DNA from: Vogesella fluminis
GTDB lineage: Bacteria; Pseudomonadota; Gammaproteobacteria; Burkholderiales; Chromobacteriaceae
Length of the DNA: 64,000 nucleotides
Reading direction: 5' to 3'
NCBI RefSeq assembly: GCF_014652335.1
Contig: NZ_BMYP01000017.1
Coordinates: forward strand, 1 to 64,000
Part shown: piece after piece, positions 1 through 6,772 of the stretch
Layout of the letters: each line of letters opens with the position of its first letter
Numbering within the stretch: the stretch's first letter is position 1
Notes under the pieces: model-generated
The model's input: the letters and a program-made list of their open reading frames with translations, nothing else
Told to the model about the DNA's origin: nothing
Database searches by the model: none
Translations under genes and position numbers: made by a program

Positions 1-152
1 TGTGTTTTGGATGATCCGAATTATCTCATACGGCTCGTTAAGTCCGACAGGCTGCTAGGGCCTCCGCACTCGGATGACATGATTAACCATTCGGATGGTC
101 AGAGACTTGCATAAGCGGCCCGGAATCGCGTCTACTTCCCAGCTTTGCCCGC
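1..152. other. window-edge flank of the IS remnant zone
   Basis: No gene is recognised here. It precedes the ISAs1-type fragment and may hold the decayed end of that element, but no terminal inverted repeat or target duplication can be confirmed because the left side is cut by the window edge. Confidence 0.3.
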
Positions 153-311
153 ATGGATGTGAGCACGCCTGGAGTCAGCCTGATGCAAGCCCTTGAACAC
201 ATTGACGATCCCCGCCAGCCCAGCAATGGCACCTTGCACGACTTCCGCGAAATTCTCGTGATCGCCATCTGCGCGGTGCTGTCGGACAACGACACCTTCG
301 AGGAAATGACG
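153..311 (+). pseudogene. ISAs1-family transposase, N-terminal fragment
   Basis: The reading frame begins with an N-terminus typical of ISAs1-family DDE transposases: a DPR motif, then ILVIAICAVLSDNDTFEEM, the DDE_Tnp_1-associated region. Homology stops after about 50 residues, where the sequence runs into an IS21-like fragment on the other strand. The frame stays open far beyond this point only because the GC-rich DNA lacks stops; it antisenses the IS66 remnants and azoR and is not a gene there. All catalytic DDE residues are missing, so this is dead. Confidence 0.6.
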
Positions 312-382
312 GTGGGCCAGTCGAGTCCGGCAGCGTCGGCCAGACCGACATACTTGGTAACGACGCCCTTGGTCACCGGGAG
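302..382 (-). pseudogene. IS21-family istA fragment
   Basis: About 27 codons on the minus strand read PVTKGVVTKYVGLADAAGLD followed by WP, resembling the recognition-helix region of IS21-family IstA transposases (VSKGVV-KY--LA-AAGLDW). No start, catalytic core or istB is present. It is squeezed between an ISAs1 remnant and an IS66 tnpB remnant. The call rests on one short motif. Confidence 0.45.
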
Positions 383-611
383 CTGGCCAGCGAAAGCGTC
401 CCGCGTGCAGACGGCGCTGACAGAGCCAGACACCGGTGCCGTCCCAGATCAGCAGCTTCAGGCGAGTCCGATCCCGGTTGGTAAAGGCGTAGGCGGTGCC
501 GTCACACGGCGAGCGCCCGACCAACTGCTGCACATGCTGCGACAGCCGCTCGGCGCCCCAGCGCATGTCCAGCGGTTCGACGGCAAGAAACACCTGCTCG
601 GGCCGGATCAT
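369..611 (-). pseudogene. tnpB: IS66-family accessory protein TnpB, 3'-truncated
   Basis: From ATG at 611 on the minus strand the protein opens MIRPEQVFLAVEPLDMRWGA, passes GRSPCDGTAYAFTNRDRTRLK and LLIWDGTGVWLCQRRL, and reaches RFRWP. This is the IS66 Orf2/TnpB signature. Homology ends at about residue 80 of a normal length near 115, where the IS21-like fragment begins in another frame. Its ATG overlaps the TGA of the upstream tnpA tail in the usual IS66 ATGA arrangement. TnpB is required for IS66 transposition, so the remnant is inactive. Confidence 0.75.
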
Positions 612-718
612 GGCAACAACTCCCGCAGCCACCGGGCACAGGCTTCGGCCTGCGAAGCCGGCCAGGTGACATTCAGCCAGGTATCGCCACGCCGCAACTC
701 GAGGCGAATGGGCTCAGC
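608..718 (-). pseudogene. tnpA: IS66-family TnpA, C-terminal remnant
   Basis: The minus strand encodes about 36 codons ending in RLELRRGDTWLNVTWPAS followed by QAEACARWLRELLP and a stop. This is the C-terminus of the small IS66 HTH protein TnpA. It stops four bases into tnpB. The 5' part is missing, cut at about 718, exactly where azoR ends, so the azoR stop codon (714-716) lies inside element-derived sequence. The native azoR end may therefore have been replaced. Confidence 0.6.
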
Positions 719-1349
719 AGGGGGCGGAGTGGATAGTGGCGTAGCTCGTAGTTTGGGTAATTGCTTCTTTGGCAGCACTCAGGGCGTTGCTACGGGCATC
801 GTCACCCATGTTGACGGCTTCGGCACGGATGAAGCGCACGTCGCTGATGCCGAGGAAGCCAAGTGCGGTCTTCAGGTAGTCTTCCTGGAAGTCCATGGCC
901 TGGCCTTGTTCGTTGCTGTAGACGCCGCCGCGGGCGGAGACCACGTAAACGGTCTTGCCGCCAGCCAGGCCCACCGGGCCGGTTTCGGTGTACTTGAAGG
1001 TGCGGCCGGCGACCGCAACGCGGTCGATCCAGGCTTTCAGTTGCGACGGGATGGAGAAGTTGTACATCGGTGCGCCGATGACCAGGATCTCGCTGCCGAG
1101 GAATTCGCCGATCAGCTGTTCGCTGCGGGCGCGCTCGCTGCGCTGCAGCTCGCTCCAGTCGCTTTCCGGGGTAAAGGCGGCGCCGAGGATCTCACCCGAC
1201 AGGTGCGGAATTTCGTTGCTGGCCAGGTCGTGGTAGATGACGCTGGTGCTGCCGTGTTGCGCTTGCAGGCCGTCGACCAGCGCGCGGGTCAGCTGGCGGG
1301 TAATCGAGTTGTCATTGAGGACGCTGGAATCAAGGTGCAGGATTTTCAT
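714..1349 (-). CDS. azoR: FMN-dependent NADH-azoreductase
   Basis: The 211-aa product is a flavodoxin-fold AzoR, which reduces azo compounds and quinones with NADH by a ping-pong mechanism on bound FMN. Visible FMN contacts are the N-terminal phosphate loop after MKILHLDSSV, the PMYNFSIPSQLKAWIDR segment near residues 95-110, and SARGG near 140. The start at MKILHL is chosen because the 17 residues upstream do not match the family. It is transcribed divergently from the LysR gene at 1488, its likely regulator. The last 10-12 residues (TSYATIHSAPC) extend past the usual family end and run into an IS66 remnant, so the C-terminus may be altered by the insertion. Confidence 0.9.
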   Translation of the reverse strand: MKILHLDSSVLNDNSITRQLTRALVDGLQAQHGSTSVIYHDLASNEIPHLSGEILGAAFTPESDWSELQRSERARSEQLIGEFLGSEILVIGAPMYNFSIPSQLKAWIDRVAVAGRTFKYTETGPVGLAGGKTVYVVSARGGVYSNEQGQAMDFQEDYLKTALGFLGISDVRFIRAEAVNMGDDARSNALSAAKEAITQTTSYATIHSAPC

Positions 1350-1487
1350 GGTGGGCTCCGTTTCGGGTGAGTGCCGGTTGGCAGTAGCAATGGAGTGCAT
1401 GATAGTTTTTGCGACAATATCGGACTAGACTGCGAAATCGGGAATGATTGTCCTGAACTTGATACCAATTCCGACGGAGTGCACTCG
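1350..1487. promoter_or_regulatory. divergent azoR / LysR control region
   Basis: This 138-bp gap must carry both promoters and the LysR-type operator. It is AT-richer than the flanks. A loose dyad (TCGGGAAT near 1437 with ATTCCGA near 1468) could be the regulator site, but no clean T-N11-A box was fixed. The placement is inferred from the gene arrangement. Confidence 0.4.
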
Positions 1488-2402
1488 ATGCATGACCTGA
1501 ACGACCTGTATTTCTTTGCCAAGGTGGCCGAGCACGGCGGTTTCATGGCTGCGGCACGGCAGATCGGGGTACCCAAGTCGCGGCTGTCGCGCCGTGTTGC
1601 CGAGCTGGAGGCGCAGCTGGGAGTGCGGTTGCTGCAGCGGACGACACGGCGGCTGGCGCTGACCGAGGTGGGGCAGGCCTACTTTGGTCACTGCCAGGCG
1701 ATGCTGGCCGAGGCGGAGGCGGCGCAGGAGGCGATCGCGCGCGCCACCGACGTGCCGCGCGGCCTGGTGCGGGTGAGCTGTCCGGACCTGCTGGCGCAGT
1801 CGCTGCTGGCGCCCTTGCTGCCGGAATTCATGGCGCAGTATCCGGAGGTGCGCATCCTGCTGGAGGTGACCGGGCGCCGTGTCGACCTGATCAATGACGG
1901 CATCGATGTCGCGCTGCGGGTGCGTTCGCGGCTGGAGGACAGTGCCAGCATCGTGGCGCGCCCGCTGGGGCAGTCTCCGCTTTTCCTGGTGGCCAGCCCG
2001 GCGCTGCTGGCCGAGCGCGGCCTGCCGCAGCATCCGTCCGAGCTGGCGTCATGGCCGGCGCTGGTGATGTCGCGGCCGGACGGGCGCGGCGAGTGGACGA
2101 TGCACGACGAGGTCGGCCAGCTGTACAGCGTGCAGCTGGCATCGCCGCGGCTGATGAGCGACAACCTGGTGGTGCTGGCGCAGGCGGCGATCGATGGCTG
2201 CGGCGTGGCGGCCTTGCCAATGCTGGTCTGCCAGCAGGCGCTGGCCGACGGCCGGCTGCGGCGGCTGTTGCCGACTTTCTCCATGCCGGGCGGCATCCTG
2301 CACCTGGCCTTTACCGGACGTCGCCATCTGGTGCCGGCGGTGCGGGTGTTTGTCGATTTTCTGGTGGCGCGCACACCGCAGTGGAATGCGCGTTTCGAAT
2401 GA
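1488..2402 (+). CDS. LysR-family transcriptional regulator
   Basis: This is a 304-aa LysR-type regulator. The winged HTH lies at about residues 5-62 (FMAAARQIGVPKSRLSRRVA, then LEAQLGVRLLQRTTRRLALT), followed by a linker helix and a periplasmic-binding-like effector domain to the end. The start at 1488 is preferred over an upstream in-frame ATG because family proteins begin MxDLNDLYFF and a GGAG lies about 8 bases upstream. It sits head-to-head with azoR, an arrangement common for quinone- or electrophile-sensing LysR regulators that control an azoreductase. The inducer cannot be read from sequence. Confidence 0.9.
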   Translation: MHDLNDLYFFAKVAEHGGFMAAARQIGVPKSRLSRRVAELEAQLGVRLLQRTTRRLALTEVGQAYFGHCQAMLAEAEAAQEAIARATDVPRGLVRVSCPDLLAQSLLAPLLPEFMAQYPEVRILLEVTGRRVDLINDGIDVALRVRSRLEDSASIVARPLGQSPLFLVASPALLAERGLPQHPSELASWPALVMSRPDGRGEWTMHDEVGQLYSVQLASPRLMSDNLVVLAQAAIDGCGVAALPMLVCQQALADGRLRRLLPTFSMPGGILHLAFTGRRHLVPAVRVFVDFLVARTPQWNARFE

Positions 2403-2477
2403 CGCTATTGCGGCCAACTGCGTGCCGTATGACGCGGTTCGCCGCCGCTTGCTGCCGGCAATGAGATAAAAGGGCGT

Positions 2478-2492
2478 CAAGGTTGGCCGCAA
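2478..2492 (+). repeat. DUS-like 15-mer, exact copy
   Basis: CAAGGTTGGCCGCAA, one of ten exact copies in the window, lies in the gap between the LysR gene and the Hsp70-like gene. Confidence 0.85.
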
Positions 2493-2593
2493 GGGCACAT
2501 CCGGCGCGCGCTGTGGCGCCGCATTTATCGCAGGCGTCAGCGGCGCTTCTGCTACAATCCTGCCCCCTCCTTATCGAATGAACGGGTTGCACG

Positions 2594-3847
2594 ATGGTTA
2601 TTCCGGCATGCGGTGTCGATTTTGGCACCTCCAACTCCACGGTCGCCTGTTTCCGCGCCGGGCAGAGCCAGTTGCTGATGCTGGAAGACGACAAGGCGAC
2701 CCTGCCGTCGGTGGTGTTCTTCAATGCCGAGGAGGAGAGCACTGCCTTTGGCCGCGCCGCGATCGGTGAATACCTGGACGGCTACGAGGGGCGGTTGATG
2801 CGCTCGCTGAAGAGCCTGCTCGGCACCAGCCTGATGAACGGCCAGACCGAGGTCAATGGCCGCGCGCTGCGTTTCATCGACTTGCTGTCCTCCTTCATCG
2901 GCACCCTCAAGCAGCGCGCCGAGCAGCAGGCGGGGCAGACGTTCAGCCGCGCGGTGTTCGGCCGGCCGGTGTTTTTCATCGACGATGACCCGGTCGACGA
3001 CCAGCTGGCGCAGGACACGCTGGCCGATGTCGCGCGCCGCGCCGGTTTTCAGGAAGTCGCCTTCCAGTTCGAGCCGATTGCCGCGGCCTTCGACTACGAA
3101 AGCCGCATCGAGCGCGAAGAGCTGGTGCTGATCGTCGATATCGGCGGCGGTACCTCGGATTTTTCGCTGGTACGGCTGTCGCCGCAGCGCCGCCACCTGC
3201 TGGATCGCCGTGACGACATCCTCGCCAACGGCGGCGTGCATATCGGCGGCACCGACTTCGACAAGCAGCTGAGCCTGCACGGCGTGATGCCGCTGCTGGG
3301 CTATCGCACACGGCTGAAGAACAACGCCGAGGTGCCGTCCGGCTATTATTTCAACCTCGCCACCTGGCACACCATCAACTTTGCCTATACCCGCAAGACG
3401 CTGGCCGATCTGCAGGGGGTGTACGCCGACGCGCTGGAGCGCGACAAGCTGGACCGCCTGTTCTCGGTGATCAACAAGCGCGCCGGCCACTGGCTGGCGA
3501 TCCAGGTGGAGGCGGCAAAGATCGCGCTGTCCGACAGCGAGGCGCATCTGCTGGCGCTGGACGAGATTGCCGACGGTCTCACGCACCAGCTGACACGCAG
3601 CCAGTTCGACGAGGCGATCGTGCACCAGATCGACAGCGTGACGCAGACCATCGGCCGCCTGCTGCAGGATGCCGGCATCAGTGCGGCGCAGATCGATACC
3701 GTGTTTTTTACCGGCGGCGCCAGCGCGGTGCCCTTGCTGCGCGAGCGGGTGGCGGCGCTACTGCCGCAGGCGGCCAAGGTCGAGGGCGACCGTTACGGCA
3801 GCATCGGCAGCGGGCTGGCACTGGACGCGATGCGCCGCTTCGGCTGA
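2594..3847 (+). CDS. yegD: YegD-type Hsp70 family chaperone-like protein
   Basis: The 417-aa protein has an actin/Hsp70 ATPase fold. The phosphate-1 loop is GVDFGTSNSTV (residues 7-17), phosphate-2 is VDIGGGTSDFSLV near 180, and the adenosine motif is FFTGGASAVP near 373. It lacks the C-terminal substrate-binding and lid domains of DnaK and matches the short YegD group, whose clients are unknown. No DnaJ or GrpE gene is adjacent. It appears to be transcribed alone, with DUS-like copies on both sides and an inverted pair at its 3' end serving as a likely terminator. Confidence 0.85.
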   Translation: MVIPACGVDFGTSNSTVACFRAGQSQLLMLEDDKATLPSVVFFNAEEESTAFGRAAIGEYLDGYEGRLMRSLKSLLGTSLMNGQTEVNGRALRFIDLLSSFIGTLKQRAEQQAGQTFSRAVFGRPVFFIDDDPVDDQLAQDTLADVARRAGFQEVAFQFEPIAAAFDYESRIEREELVLIVDIGGGTSDFSLVRLSPQRRHLLDRRDDILANGGVHIGGTDFDKQLSLHGVMPLLGYRTRLKNNAEVPSGYYFNLATWHTINFAYTRKTLADLQGVYADALERDKLDRLFSVINKRAGHWLAIQVEAAKIALSDSEAHLLALDEIADGLTHQLTRSQFDEAIVHQIDSVTQTIGRLLQDAGISAAQIDTVFFTGGASAVPLLRERVAALLPQAAKVEGDRYGSIGSGLALDAMRRFG

Positions 3848-3890
3848 GTGTTGTTTGGCCGGGCGTGCCTGCCGGTAATGGTGGATGTGA

Positions 3891-3925
3891 TTGCGGCCAA
3901 CCTTGGGGATCAAGGTTGGCCGCAA
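3891..3925. repeat. inverted pair of the DUS-like 15-mer, terminator-like hairpin
   Basis: TTGCGGCCAACCTTG (3891-3905) and its exact reverse complement (3911-3925) flank a 5-base loop, giving a perfect 15-bp stem. It lies between the convergent yegD (ends 3847) and the 49-aa gene (ends 3960). Paired DUS or USS copies acting as terminators in convergent gaps are well known in Neisseria and Haemophilus. There is no strong T-run after the stem. Confidence 0.85.
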
Positions 3926-3959
3926 TGTCTGATGGGGCGGGGATGCCGGCGGCGGGAGC

Positions 3960-4109
3960 TCAGCCGACGAACTCCACCGGCACGAAATAGCTGTGGCCGA
4001 TACGGGTCAGCAGTACCTGCGGCCGGCCTTCGACCACGGTGCGGAAGGCGCGTGGCAGGCGCTTCCAGTCACGGAACATCATCTTGATCGGGTCGTTGTA
4101 GCGGTTCAT
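3960..4109 (-). CDS. small basic protein, 49 aa, downstream of the UmuD-like gene
   Basis: A short frame begins MNRYNDPIKMMFRDWKRLPR and ends SYFVPVEFVG. AAGGAG sits about 8 bases upstream of its ATG, and it starts 16 bases after the stop of the UmuD-like gene on the same strand, so the two are almost certainly cotranscribed. The protein is basic, with no membrane segment, signal peptide or metal motif. I do not recognise the family. The good ribosome site, sensible codon use and tight coupling argue that it is real. A role with the autoprotease is an inference from position only. Confidence 0.6.
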   Translation of the reverse strand: MNRYNDPIKMMFRDWKRLPRAFRTVVEGRPQVLLTRIGHSYFVPVEFVG

Positions 4110-4125
4110 GGCTTGCTCCTTGTGG

Positions 4126-4707
4126 TCAGTCCACGGCATGAATGACGCTGGTCACCACGCCCCAGATAAAGAAACTGGCATCTTCGGGTACTTCGATCGG
4201 CTTGAAATCCGGGTTTTCCGGCAGCAGGCGGATGCGTCCGGCGGAGCGTTCCAGCCGTTTTACCGTCAGTTCGTCGTTGATCACCGCCACTACCACCTTG
4301 CCATTACGCGGTTCCAGCGAGCGGTCGACCACCAGCATGTCGCCGTCGTGGATACCGGCATTGATCATGGAGTCGCCCTTGACGGTGACGAGGAAGGTCG
4401 ATGCCGGCTTGCGTACCAGATGCTGGTTGAGATCAATGTCGGCTTCTTTCAGGTCGTCGGCGGCAACCGGCGAGCCGGCTGGCACGCGGCTGGCAAACAG
4501 CGGCAGCGACAGGTTTTTCAGCGCCTCGCCGAGCAGGGCGATGTCGCCGACACTGCTGTGGTTGATGCTGCGCAGGCTGCGGTATTCGTCCAGCCAGTTT
4601 TCCAGTACCGGTTTCAGCGGCTCCGGTACACGCATGGCGACGGTCTTGTCACCACCGAAGCGGGATTTGCGGCCGGCGCCTTCGCGCTTTCCTCCTTGCG
4701 ATGACAT
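4126..4707 (-). CDS. UmuD/LexA-like S24 autoprotease with N-terminal GAGRK-type domain
   Basis: The 193-aa protein has a complete S24 peptidase domain: a likely self-cleavage site at Ala77-Gly78 in FASRVPAGSPVAADD, nucleophile Ser113 in VKGDSMINAG and general base Lys150 in DELTVKRL. Unlike 139-aa UmuD it carries about 65 extra N-terminal residues starting SSQGGKREGAGRKSRFGGDK, a basic module seen in plasmid and phage regulators and probably DNA-binding. It could thus be a RecA-triggered repressor rather than a polymerase V subunit, and no umuC is adjacent. Start at MSSQGG is supported by GGAGG upstream. No convincing CTGT-N8-ACAG LexA box was seen. Confidence 0.8.
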   Translation of the reverse strand: MSSQGGKREGAGRKSRFGGDKTVAMRVPEPLKPVLENWLDEYRSLRSINHSSVGDIALLGEALKNLSLPLFASRVPAGSPVAADDLKEADIDLNQHLVRKPASTFLVTVKGDSMINAGIHDGDMLVVDRSLEPRNGKVVVAVINDELTVKRLERSAGRIRLLPENPDFKPIEVPEDASFFIWGVVTSVIHAVD

Positions 4708-4720
4708 CTTGTTTCCTCCT

Positions 4721-4751
4721 TGCTTTTGATTGTGTACGAATTCAAAAAGCA
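4721..4751. promoter_or_regulatory. imperfect dyad upstream of the UmuD-like gene
   Basis: TGCTTTTGA (4721-4729) and TTCAAAAAGCA (4741-4751) form a near-perfect inverted repeat in the AT-rich leader just upstream of the gene starting at 4707 (minus strand). It is a candidate autoregulatory operator; no experimental analogue is known to me. Confidence 0.35.
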
Positions 4752-4866
4752 AGGCAAGATAATTGTGGTGCCGTCTGGATCGGCTGTGGTTTTTTGGCAG
4801 AAACCATTGCGGATCAGCTGCTTGGCACTATTATCGCCGGGGCGGGCCGCAGCCGGTACGGTGGCA

Positions 4867-4886
4867 TGCGGCCAACCTTGGCCGCA
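4867..4886. repeat. palindromic variant of the DUS-like motif
   Basis: TGCGGCCAA-CC-TTGGCCGCA is a perfect 9-bp inverted repeat with a 2-base loop. It contains 14 of 15 bases of the repeated 15-mer and lies between the convergently oriented end of pyk and the start of the UmuD-like gene. Confidence 0.65.
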
Positions 4887-4902
4887 CGCCGGGAGTGGGA
4901 TG

Positions 4903-4925
4903 CGGGCCGGCGTCACGCCGGCCCG
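4903..4925. terminator. GC-rich hairpin downstream of pyk
   Basis: CGGGCCGGCG and CGCCGGCCCG enclose a 3-base loop, 8 bases past the pyk stop. There is no T-run on the minus strand, so it may act as an mRNA 3' stabiliser or as a terminator together with the adjacent palindrome at 4867. Confidence 0.5.
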
Positions 4926-4932
4926 TGACGGC

Positions 4933-6357
4933 TCAGCGGCCGTCGCCGGCCTTGATGATCTTCAGGGTGTTGGTGCTGCCCATCAGGCCGACGCTGTCGC
5001 CGACGGTGACTACCAGCACATCGCCCGGCTGTACGCGGCCCTGTTCCAGCAGCTTGCGCTCGGCGGCGGCGAGCAGCTTTTTCGAATCGGCAGCGGTCGG
5101 CAGCAGCATCGGGTACACGTCGCGGTACAGTGCCAGGCGGCGGTAGGTGCTCACCTCCGGCGTCAGCGCGTAGATCGGCACGCCGCAGTTGACGCGGCTC
5201 ACCCACAGCGCGGTAGAGCCGGTCTGCGTCAGCGCCACCAGTGCGCGTACCGGCAGGTGATTGGCGGTGAATAGTGCGGCCATGGCGATGGACTGGTCGA
5301 CGCGGCTGAATTCGCGGTTGAGGAAGGCGCGTTCCAGCTGGTAGTCGGACGAGGTTTCCGCTTCCAGGCAGACGCGCGACATCGCTTCTACCGTTTCCAC
5401 CGGATACTGGCCGGCGGCGGTCTCCGCCGACAGCATCACCGCATCGGTGCCGTCCAGCACCGCGTTGGCAACGTCGGAGACCTCGGCGCGGGTCGGCACC
5501 GGGCTGGAGATCATCGATTCCATCATCTGGGTGGCGGTGATGGTCAGCTTGTTGCGCTCGCGGGCGAGGCGGATCATGCGCTTTTGCAAGGCCGGCACCG
5601 CAGCATCGCCGACTTCCACCGCCAGGTCGCCGCGCGCCACCATGATGCCGTCGGCGGAATCGATCAGGTCGTCAAGGTTGGCGATCGCCTCGCAGCGCTC
5701 GATCTTGGCGATGATGCGCGCCTGGCTGCCGGCGGCGTGGATCAGCGTGCGCGCCATGTACAGGTCGGCGCTACTTTTTGGAAACGACACCGCCACGTAG
5801 TCGGCTTCCAGTCGTGCGGCGGTCTTGATGTCGTCGATGTCCTTGCCGGTCAGCGCCGGTGCGGTCAGGCCGCCGCCCTGGCGGTTGATGCCCTTGTTGT
5901 TGGACAGCACGCCGCCGACCTTGACGCGGGTGTGGATCTGGTTGCCGACGACCTTTTCCACGGTCAGCACGATGCGGCCGTCGTCGAGCAGCAGCACCAC
6001 GCCGCTTTCGACGTCGTTGGGCAGCTCCTTGTAGTCGAGGCCGACGCGGCCGTCGTCGCCCAGCTCGCAGTCGGCGTCGAGGATGAACGGCTGGCCGTTG
6101 GTGAGCGTGGTCTTGCCGTTGGCAAACTTGCCGACGCGGATTTTCGGGCCCTGCAGGTCGACCATGATGGCTACCGGTACGCCGAGGCGTTCCGCGGTGG
6201 CACGCACCAGCGCGGCGCGGTCGAGGTGGTCCTGGGCGCTGCCGTGCGAGAAGTTGAGGCGGACGACGTTGACGCCGGCTTGCAGCAGGCGTTCCAGGGT
6301 TGCCGGGTCGCTGGAGGCGGGGCCGAGGGTGGCGACAATCTTGGTGCGGCGGGTCAT
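4933..6357 (-). CDS. pyk: pyruvate kinase
   Basis: This 474-aa enzyme converts phosphoenolpyruvate and ADP to pyruvate and ATP at the end of glycolysis. It starts [18 protein letters not shown], carries the substrate and metal segment [13 protein letters not shown] near residue 235, the ATQMMESMI segment near 275, and ends in the C-terminal regulatory domain ([20 protein letters not shown]). Length and motifs match the pyruvate kinase II (PykA) group. It is transcribed alone. Upstream lies a 415-bp gap with a DUS-like copy; downstream is a strong hairpin. Confidence 0.97.
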   Translation of the reverse strand: MTRRTKIVATLGPASSDPATLERLLQAGVNVVRLNFSHGSAQDHLDRAALVRATAERLGVPVAIMVDLQGPKIRVGKFANGKTTLTNGQPFILDADCELGDDGRVGLDYKELPNDVESGVVLLLDDGRIVLTVEKVVGNQIHTRVKVGGVLSNNKGINRQGGGLTAPALTGKDIDDIKTAARLEADYVAVSFPKSSADLYMARTLIHAAGSQARIIAKIERCEAIANLDDLIDSADGIMVARGDLAVEVGDAAVPALQKRMIRLARERNKLTITATQMMESMISSPVPTRAEVSDVANAVLDGTDAVMLSAETAAGQYPVETVEAMSRVCLEAETSSDYQLERAFLNREFSRVDQSIAMAALFTANHLPVRALVALTQTGSTALWVSRVNCGVPIYALTPEVSTYRRLALYRDVYPMLLPTAADSKKLLAAAERKLLEQGRVQPGDVLVVTVGDSVGLMGSTNTLKIIKAGDGR

Positions 6358-6772
6358 GGGGTTGCTCTCCGTTATTGGGTGCCTGTAATTATGGTACGGA
6401 ATGGCGTTGTAATTAAGTGGCTACAGCAGTAATAAAATTACGACGCAACAAGGTTGGCCGCAAACCGCCATCCTGCCGGTGCGGATGGCGGGGTGCTGCA
6501 TGGCAGCGTTATGGCATAAATTGTGACTATGGCGGCATGGGCGTTGTTTTTGTGCCAAGCGGATTCGTGATTGTAATCAATCACTCGCGTTTTTGCGGCG
6601 GACTGGCTACCGCCGCCGCTAACGCGAAACGCTTGCATCCCGGACGCCCCGCCGGGGAGCGTGGTAAAGTGGATTGTCTACAAAAAGGGTGATCACGAGT
6701 CACCCTGTGATTATTTTGGCGGAATTATTGGCATGAAATGTCTCCGCCGGCGGAATAAAGGAGCGTCTTGTT
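6358..6772. other. 415-bp gap between divergent pyk and pepD
   Basis: No convincing gene is present. The gap must hold the promoters of both divergent genes. It is AT-rich and contains a DUS-like copy (6449-6463), an 18-base dyad GTGATTG-TAAT-CAATCAC (6567-6584) that could bind a regulator, a hairpin GGGTGA-N7-TCACCC (6687-6705), and TCCGCCGGCGGA (6743-6754) just before the pepD ribosome site. No specific factor can be named. Confidence 0.5.
6449..6463 (+). repeat. DUS-like 15-mer, exact copy
   Basis: CAAGGTTGGCCGCAA in the pyk-pepD gap, about 90 bases upstream of the pyk start codon. Confidence 0.85.

Noticed and set aside
153-1370. 405-codon plus-strand frame from the ISAs1 fragment through azoR
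   Set aside because: Only the first 50 codons resemble a transposase; the rest runs antisense to IS66 remnants and azoR.
4708-4760. LexA (SOS) box upstream of the UmuD-like gene
   Set aside because: No CTGT-N8-ACAG or close variant was found; only a different dyad is present.
5671-5690. Apparent copy of the DUS-like word in pyk
   Set aside because: CAAGGTTGGC matches only the first 10 bases and then diverges; the pyk protein sequence explains it.
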